Assembly (NCBI GenBank): GCA_963576475.1 | Contig: OY754980.1 | Coordinates: 32,587,431-32,651,430 of the forward strand | Direction of reading: 5' to 3' | From: Molanna angustata | Taxonomy: Eukaryota; Arthropoda; Insecta; Trichoptera; Molannidae | Length of the DNA stretch: 64,000 nucleotides | Part shown: piece by piece, positions 11,883 through 25,351 of the stretch | How positions within the stretch are numbered: position 1 is the first letter of the stretch | How the letters are laid out: each line of letters opens with the position of its first letter | Notes under the pieces: generated by a model | Seen by the model: the letters and a program-made list of their open reading frames with translations, nothing else | Databases searched by the model: none | Told to the model about the DNA's origin: nothing | Made by a program: the position numbers and the translations under genes

Positions 11883-12338
11883 TTACACATATGCTAAAAC
11901 AATTAATATATTATTGAGTATATGTTGAAACTTAACTACTGAAATATAGATACATCACAACTTTAAGCACCATTTTAACCATATATAAAAAACAAAGTCA
12001 ACTATTTATGTACAAATATTATAATGTATTACAATATAAGTTATCTACATCATCACAATAAACAAAAAGAAGAAAAAATGAGCGATCAAATGAGGTAAAG
12101 ATATACAATTTTCGCATCTTTAATATGCACTGTTTCACACATTTTTTTTAAACAAACATAACATGTTATATTCTTGTATTATTTCAGAAATTCTTTTGTT
12201 GTTTCGTCAACATTCTCATTCTCAGAGTTTTCTTTTAATCTCTCTATACGTTTCGTATACTAGCTTCGTCAGATTTTCATCATTCATTATTTTCATGTGT
12301 ATGATCGAATGCACTTTTAAAAAAAATATCTTTAATTC

Positions 12339-13228
<890 letters not shown>

Positions 13229-15070
13229 ACAAAAATCAGACAAAAATATCTTTGTCTGATATCCAATGTTGCATTTGATGCACATTTGTGTCTTGTGGCA
13301 TATCATGGCATATATAATTTTTTACTCCTCTCTAACCCAAGGGGATATTATTATTATTATTATTGGGGGGTGTTCTTATGCACTGCGACCCTTAGGATCT
13401 TTTGCGATAACCCAAGGGGATATATTGAGGAGTTATGAATTCGCAATTTTTAAGGTTTTTTTTTTAATTATCAAGTATCATGCTGAGATTGTATACTGAA
13501 AGTTTCATCACAATGTATCTGTTTGTGTGTGTGTGCTGTGTGCTATGTACGGCATGTTTATTCTACTTTATCAATCATAGACTTGAGTAGGTATTCAATT
13601 ATTTTCAAGTTTTGCATATTTGTATATCTAAAACTTGTTTGGACCCCATTAGATTTTAAAGGATATCTGAATTGTAGTAAAAAGGTAAAAAGTTCAAATT
13701 GGTAAAAAGGCACATCACTTACATAAAATGACATTGAAGAATTATCAAGTTTTCGTAATAAAATTTTTATATCAAAAATAATTTAACAAACACATTACAC
13801 GAAAATGATGAATATTTATTATATACAAAATTTGAATAGTTTGTGGAGTAACTTGTTAGTGAGAAGTTTAGCGTTGGCCATAACCCGCTCATTTTATATT
13901 GATACTCTTAACATAATTCGATTATTAAAAATAAATAGTCAACTGGTATAATAAATTGCAAAATTTGACAATGGTCTGACTATGTATTAAGATAAAATCC
14001 TTACGATCATAGATGGTCCAATATTTTTTACATTATATAGATGCTTTAAACTAGAAAGAAAAAACAAGTTGTATAACAATAATATTAAAAATAAAACATA
14101 AAAACTTTTTTAAAATATTTCGTAACTACAAAGCCCTTTGTCAAAGATACATAAAAGAAAGGCAACTGTGGTTTCACTGGATTCACGAATTCAGGCCCAC
14201 AGGGACAGGAGACCAGAGTACCAGTCAGAATAGGCAAACCACACGGTCTTGCGACCATGAAAATCGTTGTAGGGACGCAATCTAAAACTAATTTTGTTTA
14301 ACAAAAAATTATCCCGCAGTTAATTTGGCAATTTGAGATTTTAATCTCTGAACTAAGGCAGATAGGGCAAGACTAACTACAAATTGGTAAATTTAACCTT
14401 CAAAAGAGGCTTGAAGCCAAGCCAGTTGCATAACAATAAAGACGTCAAAATGACTAAAACTGCTCTGACATAAAGGCATGTTCTAAGTACAAGTACAGTA
14501 TTGGTTGATACTCAACAATCATGTAAGGTAATTCACATTTATTTTATCTATGCATACAAGAACTTGGCTAATCGCAGTATCAACTTCTTTTGACAAAATA
14601 TAATACCTACATATTGATTTTTTTATTGACAATCAGAGATGTTTGACGGAAATATATAAGGAATTTCAAAATGAGATTGTGGCTTGAAAAATTGCTTTAT
14701 GTCAGACATGCTTAAAAATAAAAGCGCATCAAACTATGTGTATAACATTCTTAAAGAATTTTAAGTGATAATGGTTTTAATGAGCCAATGTCAATATAAA
14801 TAATTATTTGTTCTTAAAACATAATGAGACTAAATTAATGATTTAAATAAAGTTTGTTCGTTGGGCATCAATCTCAGAGTTTTTTGTAGTCACACTTTTA
14901 TTCAACTCCACCTGTCTGTCCGTAGTGAAATTTTGCAAATGGTCTTCAACTGACTTCCACATCAGTTAGAGCTCTGAAACTTTCAAAAGGTGCATTACCG
15001 ATGACAATGCATGTTAAAAATGTTACCAGCTTGATTCATTTGATGAAATTGAACAATTTTGTATTTTTTT
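13229..15070. other. AT-rich intergenic region, no gene seen
   Basis: No coding signal. It holds an (ATT)n run near 13347, a repeated CCCAAGGGGATAT at about 13336 and 13411, and a block at 14164-14260 shared with 22969-23067. The rest is unstructured to the eye. Confidence 0.4.
14164..14260 (+). repeat. About 97-bp dispersed repeat (copy 1)
   Basis: Shares GTGGTTTCACTGGATTCAC, CCAGTCAGAATAGGC and other blocks with 22969-23067. Both copies keep an open frame reading NCGFTGFTN-x-G and TR-x-PVRIG-x-PHGL-x-TM, although the DNA has diverged. Family unknown. Confidence 0.55.
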
Positions 15071-15304
15071 GTCGGCCTTCGTGGCTCAGTTGGTAAGATA
15101 TCTGACTGCTGATTCAAGGGTCCCGGGTTCGATTCCCGGTGGAGACACAGTTTTTAATTGTGTTTTCAGTCTGGATCTGTGAGACGATTAATATCATAAG
15201 TCTCCAGAATGTGGCAACTTGTTATTGGGTGCGTGTTAAATTAATATTTGACATATTACCTGTTAGTTGCCCGAGAAGCAATATTAAATAAATAAATAAA
15301 TAAA
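15071..15304 (+). mobile_element. tRNA-derived SINE, family A (copy 1)
   Basis: A tRNA-like head holds an A box (GTGGCTCAGTTGG) and a B box (GGGTTCGATTCCC), followed by a body (GTTTTCAGTCTGGATCTGTG ... GTGGCAACTTGTTATTGGG) and an (AAAT)n tail. It is not a true tRNA: the acceptor strands do not pair well. The other copies are at 49509 (+) and 25663 (-). Confidence 0.85.
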
Positions 15305-15962
15305 TTGTTAAATTGAAAAATAGGTACGTTGGCAGCAGTCACCCCCTTAGTACAATTTATATAGTTTCACAAAAGATTATGTATGTTCTGTATTTGAATT
15401 TGTTTGCTGAATAAAACAACTGCGTTTGAAATGATGTGTTTGATATTGGTAATACGAATATAAAGAATCTACATCTACGGACAGACGTGAAATATTTTTT
15501 TATTCTTCATTTCAACGTGAAGATAACTTTGAAAAGTGTGTCCTCAATTTTTTTTTTCATTTTCTTGTTAATAATGAACTAGTGAATTTTATGTACCTAC
15601 TTAAAATTACAACATCATTTTGTTTATAATATTAAAAAATCAATTACAAAATGTGACGTCTACATTACACTTTCCTTGAAACCAAAGATGCATAAGCGAA
15701 TTGGAAGGTGACAGAGATGAGAATATAGTTTGATTTACTTCTGATCCTTGTGTCTGTAATCAAGTTAGAACATATTTATAGTTAGTAAGACAATTTGTAA
15801 GGGCAAGACCTAATTTCACAGTCTGTGCAGCCTAACCCCTGCCCAGGTTGTGCTATGTATCATCTATTTGATAAAATTTTATATCACACAAATTTATATT
15901 TCCTGGTGGTTATACACAAAATGAAGCACTGACATGATATTTTTATTGACAAACTTTTTTAA

Positions 15963-16150
15963 CATCTCAACAGAGACGAAGTTGGGATATTTTAGAAGAA
16001 CCAGGAACTCGAGGCACCTACAGGGCTTACGACCTGTCATCGGCTGGTTTAACATGATCACTTTATGCACTTGCGCAATGTTCACCAATTATGCCATCTT
16101 CGTGAGTTCCCTTATCAATGTAATTCAATTTAAAGTTCCAAATATTTTAA
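15963..16150 (+). repeat. CTCAATAGA-ended MITE, truncated copy
   Basis: Shares CTCAACAGAGACGAAGTTGG, GGCACCTACAGGGCTTACG and TTATGCACTTGCGCAATG with the copies at 16305-16587 and 30306-30616. It lies head-to-head with the 16305-16587 copy, so the pair forms a loose inverted repeat. Confidence 0.65.
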
Positions 16151-16304
16151 TAGTGTGTAACAATTCAAAAAATATTCGATTTATATACACATTGGTACAA
16201 GTAGGTCAACAAGCCAAAAATGAAATAATACTTCTGGCGCAGTTCAGGGGTGACATCCTCATTTATAAGGACTGTTGCTTTCATTGTTTACAAATAAACT
16301 AATT

Positions 16305-16587
16305 TCTCAATAGATGGTGTTACAAAAAAGGTTGCTTCGTTACTTCATAGATGGCAATAGTATAACTTCGTATAGCATAATTATTCAAATATATAGAACT
16401 TTCAATAATTACATTGATAAGGGAACTCAATAAAGACATAATTGGTGAACGTTGCGCAAGCGCATAAAGTGATCACGTAAACCAGCCAATGACAGGACGT
16501 AAGCCCTGTAGGTGCCTCGATTTCTTCTGAAATGGTTCTTCTGAAATATCCCGACTTCGTCTCTATTGAGATGTTAAAGAAGTTTGT
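16305..16587 (-). mobile_element. CTCAATAGA-ended MITE (near full length)
   Basis: Bounded by inverse CTCAATAGA ends (TCTCAATAGATGG at 16305 and CTCTATTGAGA at about 16560-16572). About 280 bp, non-coding. Orientation is set by comparison with the copy at 30306. The transposase family is not identifiable. Confidence 0.65.
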
Positions 16588-16718
16588 TAAAAAAAATATC
16601 ATTTGACTCCCGAAAGGGAAAAAAATCCAATGTTTGCGTATATGCAATTTGATTCATTGACATGATAATGCGATGAATGAATAACAATGATGCATTTATG
16701 AATTGATGTAGAGAACAG

Positions 16719-17181
16719 GAGGGAGATCGCGATACCACTTCCACGCCGGTGATGCTATAGGACCCATTGGTCCTGTTCAACCCCGGACGCAGCCGCAACG
16801 TCGGACAACACAAATATACCCTATCAAGCGAGTACAACCACTACCCCTAAGAGTCCAACCACATTCGTGGAGGCCCGTAAATCATAGCAGGGGTTACCCT
16901 CCCGGCAGCTCCACGAACAACAGACTGCCACAGGGAGCCTTCGCCACGCCCGTAGTACTTTCAGTTCTTCGATTTCCACACCATGCGCAGCGTCAGCTGC
17001 ACCTGTCTCGTCATCAACTCGGGTACCGCCGAGCGGGTCGTGCCGACCAATCATCACGGGGGGCTCCTCCACCCCTTAGTACTCATGTTGGCGAATTTCA
17101 GGTACACCACCGGACAGTACTTTCAGTTCTTCGATTTCCATCGCCCGGTGGTGCAGACCTATTCATCGCCATGTTTGATGT
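16719..17181. mobile_element. GC-rich insertion with 16-bp target duplication
   Basis: About 463 bp of GC-rich DNA sit between two exact copies of TTGATGTAGAGAACAG (16703-16718 and 17182-17197). A long target duplication and no inverted ends point to a truncated non-LTR retroelement copy. CAGTACTTTCAGTTCTTCG (or GTAGTAC...) followed by ATTTCCA occurs twice inside (about 16951 and 17115). A minus-strand frame of 82 residues shows no recognised domain, and no poly(A) tail is visible. Confidence 0.6.
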
Positions 17182-17479
17182 TTGATGTAGAGAACAGTTG
17201 ATTGAATTATGTTTATAAAAAAATATTTACGCCATACAATAAACACACACACACATATACCTACAGCGGACTACTGATTCTTCCCTTCCCCTTTACTTCC
17301 TGTCTTCTCTCTGCCTCTTTTAACTTGTAACTACTTTTATTGCCAAATAATGGATAATGTTATTGGCGTTGTAAAAATTTAAATGTTCTCTTATTATTGT
17401 AAAATTAGATTAAGCTGCTATATCCAATAAATATATTAGAAAAAATAAAAGAACATCTACGTAACATAATAAACACTAA

Positions 17480-17640
17480 GATGGGTCAATGGCAGAGTGG
17501 TTATTGCATTGGATTGGTTATCCAATGGACGAGAGTTCAAATTCCACCCTGCCCCAACTGATTTCGTTCATCTGTACAAGCATTTATGCTCAAATTCATT
17601 CTTTTGAAAAGAAAAACAAAATTAAACATAAAAAGACAGA
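17480..17640 (+). mobile_element. tRNA-derived SINE, family B (copy 1)
   Basis: GATGGGTCAATGGCAGAGTGG (A box) and GAGTTCAAATTCC (B box), followed by CTGATTTCGTTCATCTGTAC. The same layout recurs at 49762. A pol III promoter is present; the 3' limit is approximate. Confidence 0.65.
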
Positions 17641-17801
17641 TCTATTTTTAGTATAATAGTCAATAAACGTCAAATCCCATACAAAAAAAAAATTAGCTTG
17701 GCAATAACAAACAGTATTTTCAATTTGTTTCAGGGCCAAGATTTTATAAACCAACTAATAAAAAGTGGTAAAAGACAAAATAATACATTAAAACTATTTA
17801 C

Positions 17802-20800
17802 CATTAATGGTGGCACCACTCTCTTGCAGTCATTCCTATTGACATGTTCAATATATGCTCTGGCCAAAGCTTTCCTTTCTGCAGAAGATAGACATCGTCG
17901 ACACGTGGAACATACTCCATCACATGACTCACGACAAGAATCCTTACCACATTCTTCGGACCACACAACTATGTTCTTATCTGATATTCGCATTGCCGTT
18001 GTACTGCGATCCCTTGAAAAATAAATACATATGTTATTGTTATATATAAAGACACTGAATAGCAAATAATGTGTTTCATAAGAACAAAGCCACATTTATT
18101 TTCTACCCTTTTAAGTTCTGTCACTTAAAATATGCGTAATAAATAAGACAATTTGTTTTTTTTTTTGCCAAATCACAGTTGGGTATGAAAGCTATGTTAG
18201 TATTGAAATGAATAAAATTCTAATAATCTGTTAAGACTGCACAGGAACTCAAATGTGATTAGTTGCATTGGCGTTTCCTCATTTACTCAACCAATATGGA
18301 CATTATCGTCTTGAAATTAAAGACAGGTATAAATTATAGTAAATCTGACAGTTCCGGAATCATAAGATTTTAAAAATTCTCTGTATCTTTCTAACTTCTC
18401 TCTAATATAAAAAAAAATTGAAAGTGCACTTGAAATTTGCGGGATTCCCATGTTATCCTTATAATTTGTTAGATGAATAACTATAATTTAGCAAAAATAT
18501 TAACTAGTCTCTTTCTATGGCTCTGAAATAAAAATCGCATCAGAGATTGGATTTATGACAGGTATTTATTTTATTTTTATTTATTTATCTACGGTATATA
18601 ACAACCATTTACATAGAAAAGAACAAAAAAATAGCATAAAAAAACATATCATAAACACATCATTTAAGTGCATAAAAAAAAAAAAAATAATCAAGTATAA
18701 AGAGAAAAAAAAAATCAACCAAAATGTTCAAAAGAATGACTTATATACAAATACATAGTATAGTAATAAAACAAAAAAAATAAAGCATTACAAAAAAACA
18801 AAGTGTATGAAAAGAATAAAACAAAAAATTAAAAATCAATTAAGAAAGTTCACAATACATATCACACATACAAAACATATCTATAGGTAATAAAAATTAA
18901 ACATATTAAAAACAATTTTGATAATGGAAAAATAAAAAAAAAAAGAGAGAATCGACCAGAAACACAATATAAATGGCTAGGAAAACAATACCGATCTCAG
19001 TTTCATTTTATAGGTGTACAAGCTCACATTGAGAACGTCAGCAACAAAGGCATACTCATTACCCAGACGATGGATTCTGGGAAATGGAGAATGCCTATGA
19101 GCTTCGGTCCTCATTATATCGCTATGAAATATTGGTGAATGTCTGGTAAATCTGCTGGGTATATGAAACTTAATCAAAGCAAGTAATGAAGGACAGTCAA
19201 ACTCTGAATATATGATTTTATACAGTACAATCAAGTCCGACATAGTTCTTCTACTAGATAGACATTGTATTATGACGGACATTGGGATCTGGTTTTGTGT
19301 GAGCCCATTTGTTTGTTGAGGTAATGATTGTGATTACAGAAAGTTGAGATTGTGTACATATTTAGTGTGGAACGGGAACAATCACCTGGTTCATAATTGT
19401 ATATAATTGTCAATAAAAATTGTAAACTGCTAGCCCTAGAACAGGATTTCCTAGTTGGGCAGCAGTAATCTACTTATTGTTGTCGTTATATATATGGTGT
19501 GATAAAATGTAAATAAATAAATATGAAGTGATCAATGAATGTTTTAGATTTTAAATTTGTGTCTTGATTTTTTGTGTTTTAATTGGTATAATTCATATTG
19601 TTGTTTTCATCGTTCCTGTTTCACGCTAGTTAAGTTGTACAAAATGCATGGTGGGGCAAACCCTACTGCTTCTACTTCAGTACGAGAAGTGGGGTAAAAC
19701 TCGCTAAGAATTCTCAGCGCCTGTGCGGTCTTAACAAGCTATTTGATTTTATAAGTACATAGTAAAGTTCTTCGCTCTTTGGTATTGAATTATTATTTAT
19801 TAATATTTATGTGGGAATAAAAGGTTAACGATTTTGGATATGGAATGAATGAAGAAAAATATGCATGTATATAGATTTAGAAGAAGCAATGAATATTTGC
19901 CAGGATAAGAATTTGAGTTCGGTTCTTTTTGCATACCCTACCAGAGATAGGGTATTAGAAATAATTCATAGCATTTTAATGATAAAAATATCCAAGTCAC
20001 CTGTCGGCCAAGGTGGAAGTATGTGTGTATCTGGCAACCCCGACCAAAGAAAGCACGCTGAAGAGAACCTGTTCATAGAGCAGTTGGTTGGGTGGATAGT
20101 GAGCAGAACTCAAGTTAGGAGACATGTTTGCTTCCAGAGCGTACACCCGAAGATTTTCATCAATCACAAAGTCAAATCTCATCAACTCAAAGAAGTTATC
20201 TCCAGATCTGTAGTTCTTCAACTATAATTTAAAAAAATTGGATAACTGTTATTTAATTTTGAAATAAACAATGAGAATATTGTCAAAAAGCAATGGGAAA
20301 GCTTATGCTAGGAGAGAAAGTAACGTTTTCTATGAATCATTTATGATTTTTTGATATTCCCTTTCTTATTGAATATAGGTATGAAAAAGGTAAGTCTGGC
20401 ACTTGGAAGCAGTTGCGTTTACCAGTGTGCATCCTCTTTATAGATGAAAATTACAGATTTAATATAATTTCAATACAATTTTTTCATGTGTTCCGGTAAA
20501 ATCTTTCTGTTTGCCAAGAAACATTGGTGATTTGTATAGCGCACACCCGGGAAGATATCTGAGTTATATTTTTTTGTTTTATTTCACATCCTACAAATAA
20601 ATTGATCAAAAATGATCTACTAAGAATTTATTAGACGATCCGGTGGCGGGTTAAACATGGAGTAAGAAGAAAATCTTTGTCTGCTATAAAAAGGACTGAA
20701 GCAATTGAAGGGAACTGCAGTCCCTTCTTTAATAGTCCCTTTGATCTCTTCCTTCTTATATAGATATTTTTGTGAACATTTATTTTAATTCCGTTAATAA

Positions 20801-23800
20801 ATTCCTTTGTGAAATGTCAAATAAATAAATATTTATTTATTTATTTAACTTTTTGTAAATATTTATTTATTTAACTTTTTGTACATAAATAAATAAATAT
20901 TTATTTATTTATTTAACTTTTTGTACATATTTATTTATTTAATTTTTTGTAAATATTTATTTACTTAACTTTTTGTACATATTTATTTATTTAACTTATT
21001 GTACATAAAAAATAAATATTTATTTATTTATTTACCTTTTTGTACATAAATAAATAATTTTTTATTTATTTATTTAACTTTTTGTACATAAATAAATAAT
21101 TTTTTATTTATTTATTTAACTTTTTGTACATAGATAAATAAATTTTTATTTATTTATTTAACTTTTTGTACATAAATAAATAATTTTTTATTTATTTATT
21201 TAACTTTTTGTACATAAATAAATATCTATTTATTTATTAAACTTTTTGTACATAAATAAATAAATATTTGTTTATTTAACTTTTAGTACTTACATAAATA
21301 AATAAATATTTATTTATTACTGAACAGACTGAGGACGGGCGTTGCGAGAACGTTGGGTAACCTGTCTACATGGTGCTTCCTGCAACAGGGAATACCAACG
21401 ACATGTGACTGTGGACAACAGCAGACCACCGCACATCTGTGGCCCCTCAAGTCCAGTCAACTGCACTATGCATGATCTTATGGTGGGCAATTATTGTTCT
21501 ATCGACGTTGCTCCATAGGCACTGGCAGAAGATTGTATAAATGCATTGCTGACATGATAGAAGAAGATATAAACAAATATAATGCACACTGGCGGGCTTC
21601 TTGCCATTAGGCGATTTCTTCAAACCAAATCTAAATAAATAAAAATTTAGAAACCTTCCCGGATGTGTGCTGTTCAAATCGCCAAGTTTCAATGTAATCA
21701 GATGGATGGTATAAGAGCACATCAAGGACATACAAAGATACAAATGATATTAAAATTTGCACCTATAAAAAGTGGTAAACACAACCACTCCCAGGTGCCA
21801 AACTTACCTTTTTCATACCAATATTCAATAAGAAAGAAGATATAAAAAAAAACAGTCATACATTTTTACTCTCCACACTACGGAATAGCGGAGAGTCATG
21901 ATTTCACAATTTTTCATATTATGTATGTTGGCAGAGTATTTTTATTTATACTAGTTTCGAAGTACATATGCCCTTTCATCAGGGCTCACTAATACTACAT
22001 AAATAATATACAAAAACTATACAAGATTCATTAATCCCTCAATTGAGGTAAGGTATTATGCTAGAGTTCATAATAATTAATTATTTATACAAAACTTAAT
22101 AGTATTAAATGTTAAGTGTGTATTTCTTAAAATGGTTGATGTGGCTTTTAATATTATTATTATGAAAATATGATTTGTAAAAATAGACGTACCCCTGCAA
22201 TAATCAAATGCTCTTTTTCTTGAAATAGTTCTGTTATAAAATCCTCAATTTGTGTCCAAATTATTGATGGATCTTTGCCCTGTAAAATATAAAATAAAAT
22301 TATGATATAAAATTTGTAAACAAAAGTTGCCAAGTGCAAACTAAACAAATAAATTGACATTTGAAAAATCAACATTAAGTAGTAGTTTTTATGATATTGC
22401 TTTGTATTAGTAGACAAGGTAGTTTTCTATATATTTAGATTATGTAGTTGAAAAGGTCCAAGGACAAAACCTTGTAAGGCACGAGGCGAAATGGCTCTCG
22501 TAATATTAGGAATAAAATAGTTCTACCTATATAATGAAGTATGTGTGAGCTTACTTGTTTTCTAACGTAGGCTTCAAAAGAGTCCCTCATTCCATACCCC
22601 ATGGCTGTGTAAAGAGAGGCAAGAGACGGCACTTCCCATGTTGGTAGATAGTCATCACCGATAACATACTTGTCTAAATCTTTGGGGTCAAATGGATAAT
22701 ACTTTGATGGACAATATCTGAAAATATATAATAAGTACATAAATAAAGACAACCCAGAAACATACAAGTGATAAAGAAACTCTTCTTGAATAAACATATC
22801 ATTACTTTATACTTAGTTTTTCGTGTAGAAACTGTTGGGACAATAAACATAACCTATTAAAATTTCTCCGAACGAGAAAGATAATTTGATAACAGGAAAA
22901 TGATGATGTCAGCATTTACTTATTACTTGTATAGGTCCATGAGGTAGGCATGGATACAAAAGAGAAATGCAATTGTGGTTTCACTGGATTCACAAATCCA
23001 GGCTCACGAGCACAGGCGACCAGAATACCAGTCAGAATAGGCGAACCACATGGGCTTGTGACCATGTATGCGGGCTTAATGAACCCCTTTATGACTCGAG
23101 TCACGCTCACCACTCACCCACCAACCTCCGACTGATACTCCCCTTTGCAACCAAATCCAATACGATGCGGACAATACTGCTTTTAACACCCTATCCAGAA
23201 GTTCTTTTATTTTACCCCTAGGGAGACCTAGGTCCTTAAAGAAGAATATAAAGACTTTGCGAGCAGGCCTCTCGCCCCCCTATCTTTACAGCGTATATAT
23301 TTGTACTGTTTTATCTACCAGTTCCTCGTACTTGTTTAGCTTGTATTGGTGGTTTTTTGGAATATTTGTGTCTCATGTCCCAAATAACTCTTTTCAATGA
23401 AAGAGTATATTGTCAAATCAGCCCTAAGAGATGAGATGCAGATCTCCTTTGGAAGGGTATATCTCTCTGCTCTCGTATCCATTGTGATATTCCAAATTAT
23501 TGATGATAATTTTTTTGTTGTAGGTCTGAATTTTTGTATCGGTATAATTAAACATCCCGAAACTAATGAAGTGCTTATAAAATATATATGAAGTAGATTT
23601 TTACTATAAATAATATATATTTGAAAATTGTATATGATTTAAAAATAGATTTATTAATTTATTTCTTTGTCTTTGTTGAAATTCAACAAATATAAATAAG
23701 TGATGTTTTTGATTTAAAAATTAAATAGCCTTAAGGACATAAAACATACATTGATTGATGAATCAAACAGGCAAATCTGTATTCAAACATAAATAAAACA

Positions 23801-24688
23801 TGAGATTAATTCATTTAAATACAGACCTTAGAAGTAAGAACAACTTACCTGAATAAAACATCTCCTTTATATATATACACTCGCAACGGATCAACAGAAG
23901 TCAATATAGTATAAACACCAATATCAAACTTGTGACCATCGACAAGAAAAGGTTTTTGAATATATTCTTGAACAAAGTTGCCCTCTTTATTTGTGTCAAT
24001 CTCATCAATTCCTTTCAGTTCTACCCCTCTATGCTGATTGTCTTTGAGAACAAAAAGCGCATCTGGTTTTGATTTTGCATATTCCAACAGTTTCTCTCTG
24101 TCCTCTGGAATTTTAAAAGCTTTTGGAATGTATTTCGACGTGGACGTAGCAAAGTCGACTTTATTTGTTATATAACCAGTACCGGGAAAATGATTGACAA
24201 GCTGGTTCGATCTCAGATTTTTTATGTGAGGATACAGAACTCTAAACGGATAGTCATGAGACCATAGCAAATCCCAATCGGATGAATTAGAGCCGTGTTC
24301 CAAACCTATTCTGTCCAGTACAAGGTGTACATGTTTCATTATTCCAGTTTTGCTCTCAACATTTGAATGTTGGCTGTAAACCCAATATATCGGACGCTTC
24401 TCTGGTATTCGTTTGACAACACTTTGACACGACGAATTTTCAACTCTTTCTGTGAAACTTTTCGCAAATAATACACTAACGAGTAAAGTAAAAATTGAAA
24501 GAATAACATGTACGGTGATTTGTTTTCTTTGGTTATTGTTTGATACTTCGTCTTTATTTTTGGTTTTGACATCCTGCAATAATATAATAGCAAAAATAGT
24601 AAAAAAAAAGTTGTGCAATAAATATATTGATGAAGATTAAAAGATTCAATTAAATATTAAAACTTACTGTCATAGTTGATTTATTCAT
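17802..24688 (-). CDS. Tubulin tyrosine ligase-like (TTLL15-type) gene, 3' end missing
   Basis: Exons in order: 24688-24668, 24573-23849, 22717-22555, 22279-22193, 20221-20001 and 18012-17802, all bounded by AG/GT with phases that agree, giving 476 codons. TTLL enzymes are ATP-grasp ligases that add amino acids, usually glutamate, to tubulin tails. Residues 1-24 are a short cytosolic start, 25-47 (ITVHVILSIFTLLVSVLFA) a signal anchor, and about 65-410 the TTL domain. Motifs: RPIYWVYSQHSN, HKFDIGVYTIL, FELMRFDF and the metal-binding EANMSPNLSSAH. A Cys-rich tail follows (seven Cys from EECG to CRRC). The ORF ends at VVPPLM before a GTAAAT donor; the final exon was not located. The anchor suits a secretory-pathway or membrane-bound member such as C. 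elegans TTLL-15. The introns hold LINE, foldback and repeat sequence. Confidence 0.88.
18555..19282 (-). pseudogene. CR1/Jockey-like LINE, C-terminal remnant and 3' end
   Basis: The minus-strand frame 19282-18977 reads SSRRTMSDLIVLYKIIYSEF, CPSLLALIKFHIPSR and FPRIHRLGNEYAFVADV. This is the C-terminal pattern after the reverse transcriptase of CR1/Jockey-like elements (RR...D...LYKI...P.LL..I.F..P). It is followed by an A-rich 3' region ending in TTTATTTATTTAT-type repeats. It lies in the fifth TTLL intron. The same 3'-end signature (ACGG[CT]ATAT after TTTATTTATTTA) recurs at 31985. Confidence 0.7.
19862..19960 (+). pseudogene. Short LINE C-terminal scrap
   Basis: The translation LEEAMNICQDKN and VLFAYPTRD matches DEAMNVCQDRK and VLSAYPVRD at the end of the LINE fragment at 28165-27780. 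It abuts the TTLL exon ending at 20001. Confidence 0.55.
20820..21318. repeat. AT-rich tandem array, TTATTTATTTAACTTTTTGTACATAAA type
   Basis: About ten to twelve irregular units of 45-60 bp, each combining AAATAAATAAAT, TTATTTATTTA and AACTTTTTGTACAT. It is partly self-complementary and very low in complexity. It lies in the fourth TTLL intron (20222-22192). Confidence 0.8.
21320..21450 (+). pseudogene. LINE C-terminal remnant (Cys-rich tail)
   Basis: Translates as LNRLRTGVARTLGNLSTW, then TTCDCGQQQTTAHLW. This is the hallmark tail of several non-LTR retrotransposon ORF2 proteins (LNRLRTGV...W....C.CG..QT..H). It is a small isolated piece on the opposite strand to the TTLL gene. Confidence 0.7.
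21880..22010 (-). ncRNA. Hammerhead-like motif, isolated
   Basis: On the minus strand: CCTGATGA (perfect CUGAUGA, 21982-21976), about 16 nt able to form a weak stem II, then CGAAAC (GAAAC at 21958-21954), UA and GUA. The order fits a Penelope-type hammerhead with a one- or two-base stem III. Stem II begins with a mismatch, so it may be inactive. The core of the motif spans about 21985-21945. Confidence 0.5.
22969..23067 (+). repeat. About 97-bp dispersed repeat (copy 2)
   Basis: Second copy of the block at 14164-14260, inside the TTLL intron between exons 2 and 3. The shared open frame reads NCGFTGFTN and PVRIGEPHGLVTM. The rest of this intron (23070-23848) shows nothing recognisable. Confidence 0.55.
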
Positions 24689-25351
24689 CTTGATTCATTG
24701 ATAAATCACCAATAAAACATAATTTAAGGTGCGTATTGCTACTGTCCAGGTAAATATAACCTACAAAATATACGAAAATCCCGTTATGACAACAATCAAG
24801 TTTCAAAGTGTAGGTAAGGTAAACAAAATATATTACACTGTCATTGGTTACGAAAATACGAATGAAGTTTGTCTGATTGAAAATCAGCGGGAAAATTCAA
24901 ATTTTCAAAAACTTATTTTTTAAATTTGTTGCAAATACTCAAGTAGGTATTTTTATAAACATACTCGTTACATTTGAAGTTTCGTTGTGATTTTTTTAAA
25001 GGAAGATTTGTTTGAGTTTGTCTTGTTTAAGGGAGCATATAAACCTAAGTACCCCAATTTGAAATAAATTTCCTCAAATATATTTTCAGGAACAGTGTTC
25101 CTAAAAAATACCATAGGTATTTTCAGCATTTCTCTAGTGAATGTTCGTCACACATTTTTAAAATTCAGCACAAAGTACCCTAAAAAATTTGAATAATATC
25201 TTTTTTTACGGCATTTTTTTTTAATTTGTTTGTTCTTAAAATACAAAAAAATCAACAGGTTTTGGGTTTTCAATAATTTAAATCACGTAGGTATAAACCC
25301 TTACTAACACGTAACTTCATAGTTCATCATGTGGTATTAATATATCATGTT

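Noticed and set aside
15071..15150. tRNA gene candidate (good A and B boxes)
   Set aside because: The acceptor strands do not pair, the unit is followed by a SINE body and (AAAT)n tail, and two more copies exist in the window.
22950..23135. 61-residue frame as a small intronic gene
   Set aside because: Its conserved part is a dispersed repeat shared with 14164-14260; kept as a repeat and flagged as a finding.
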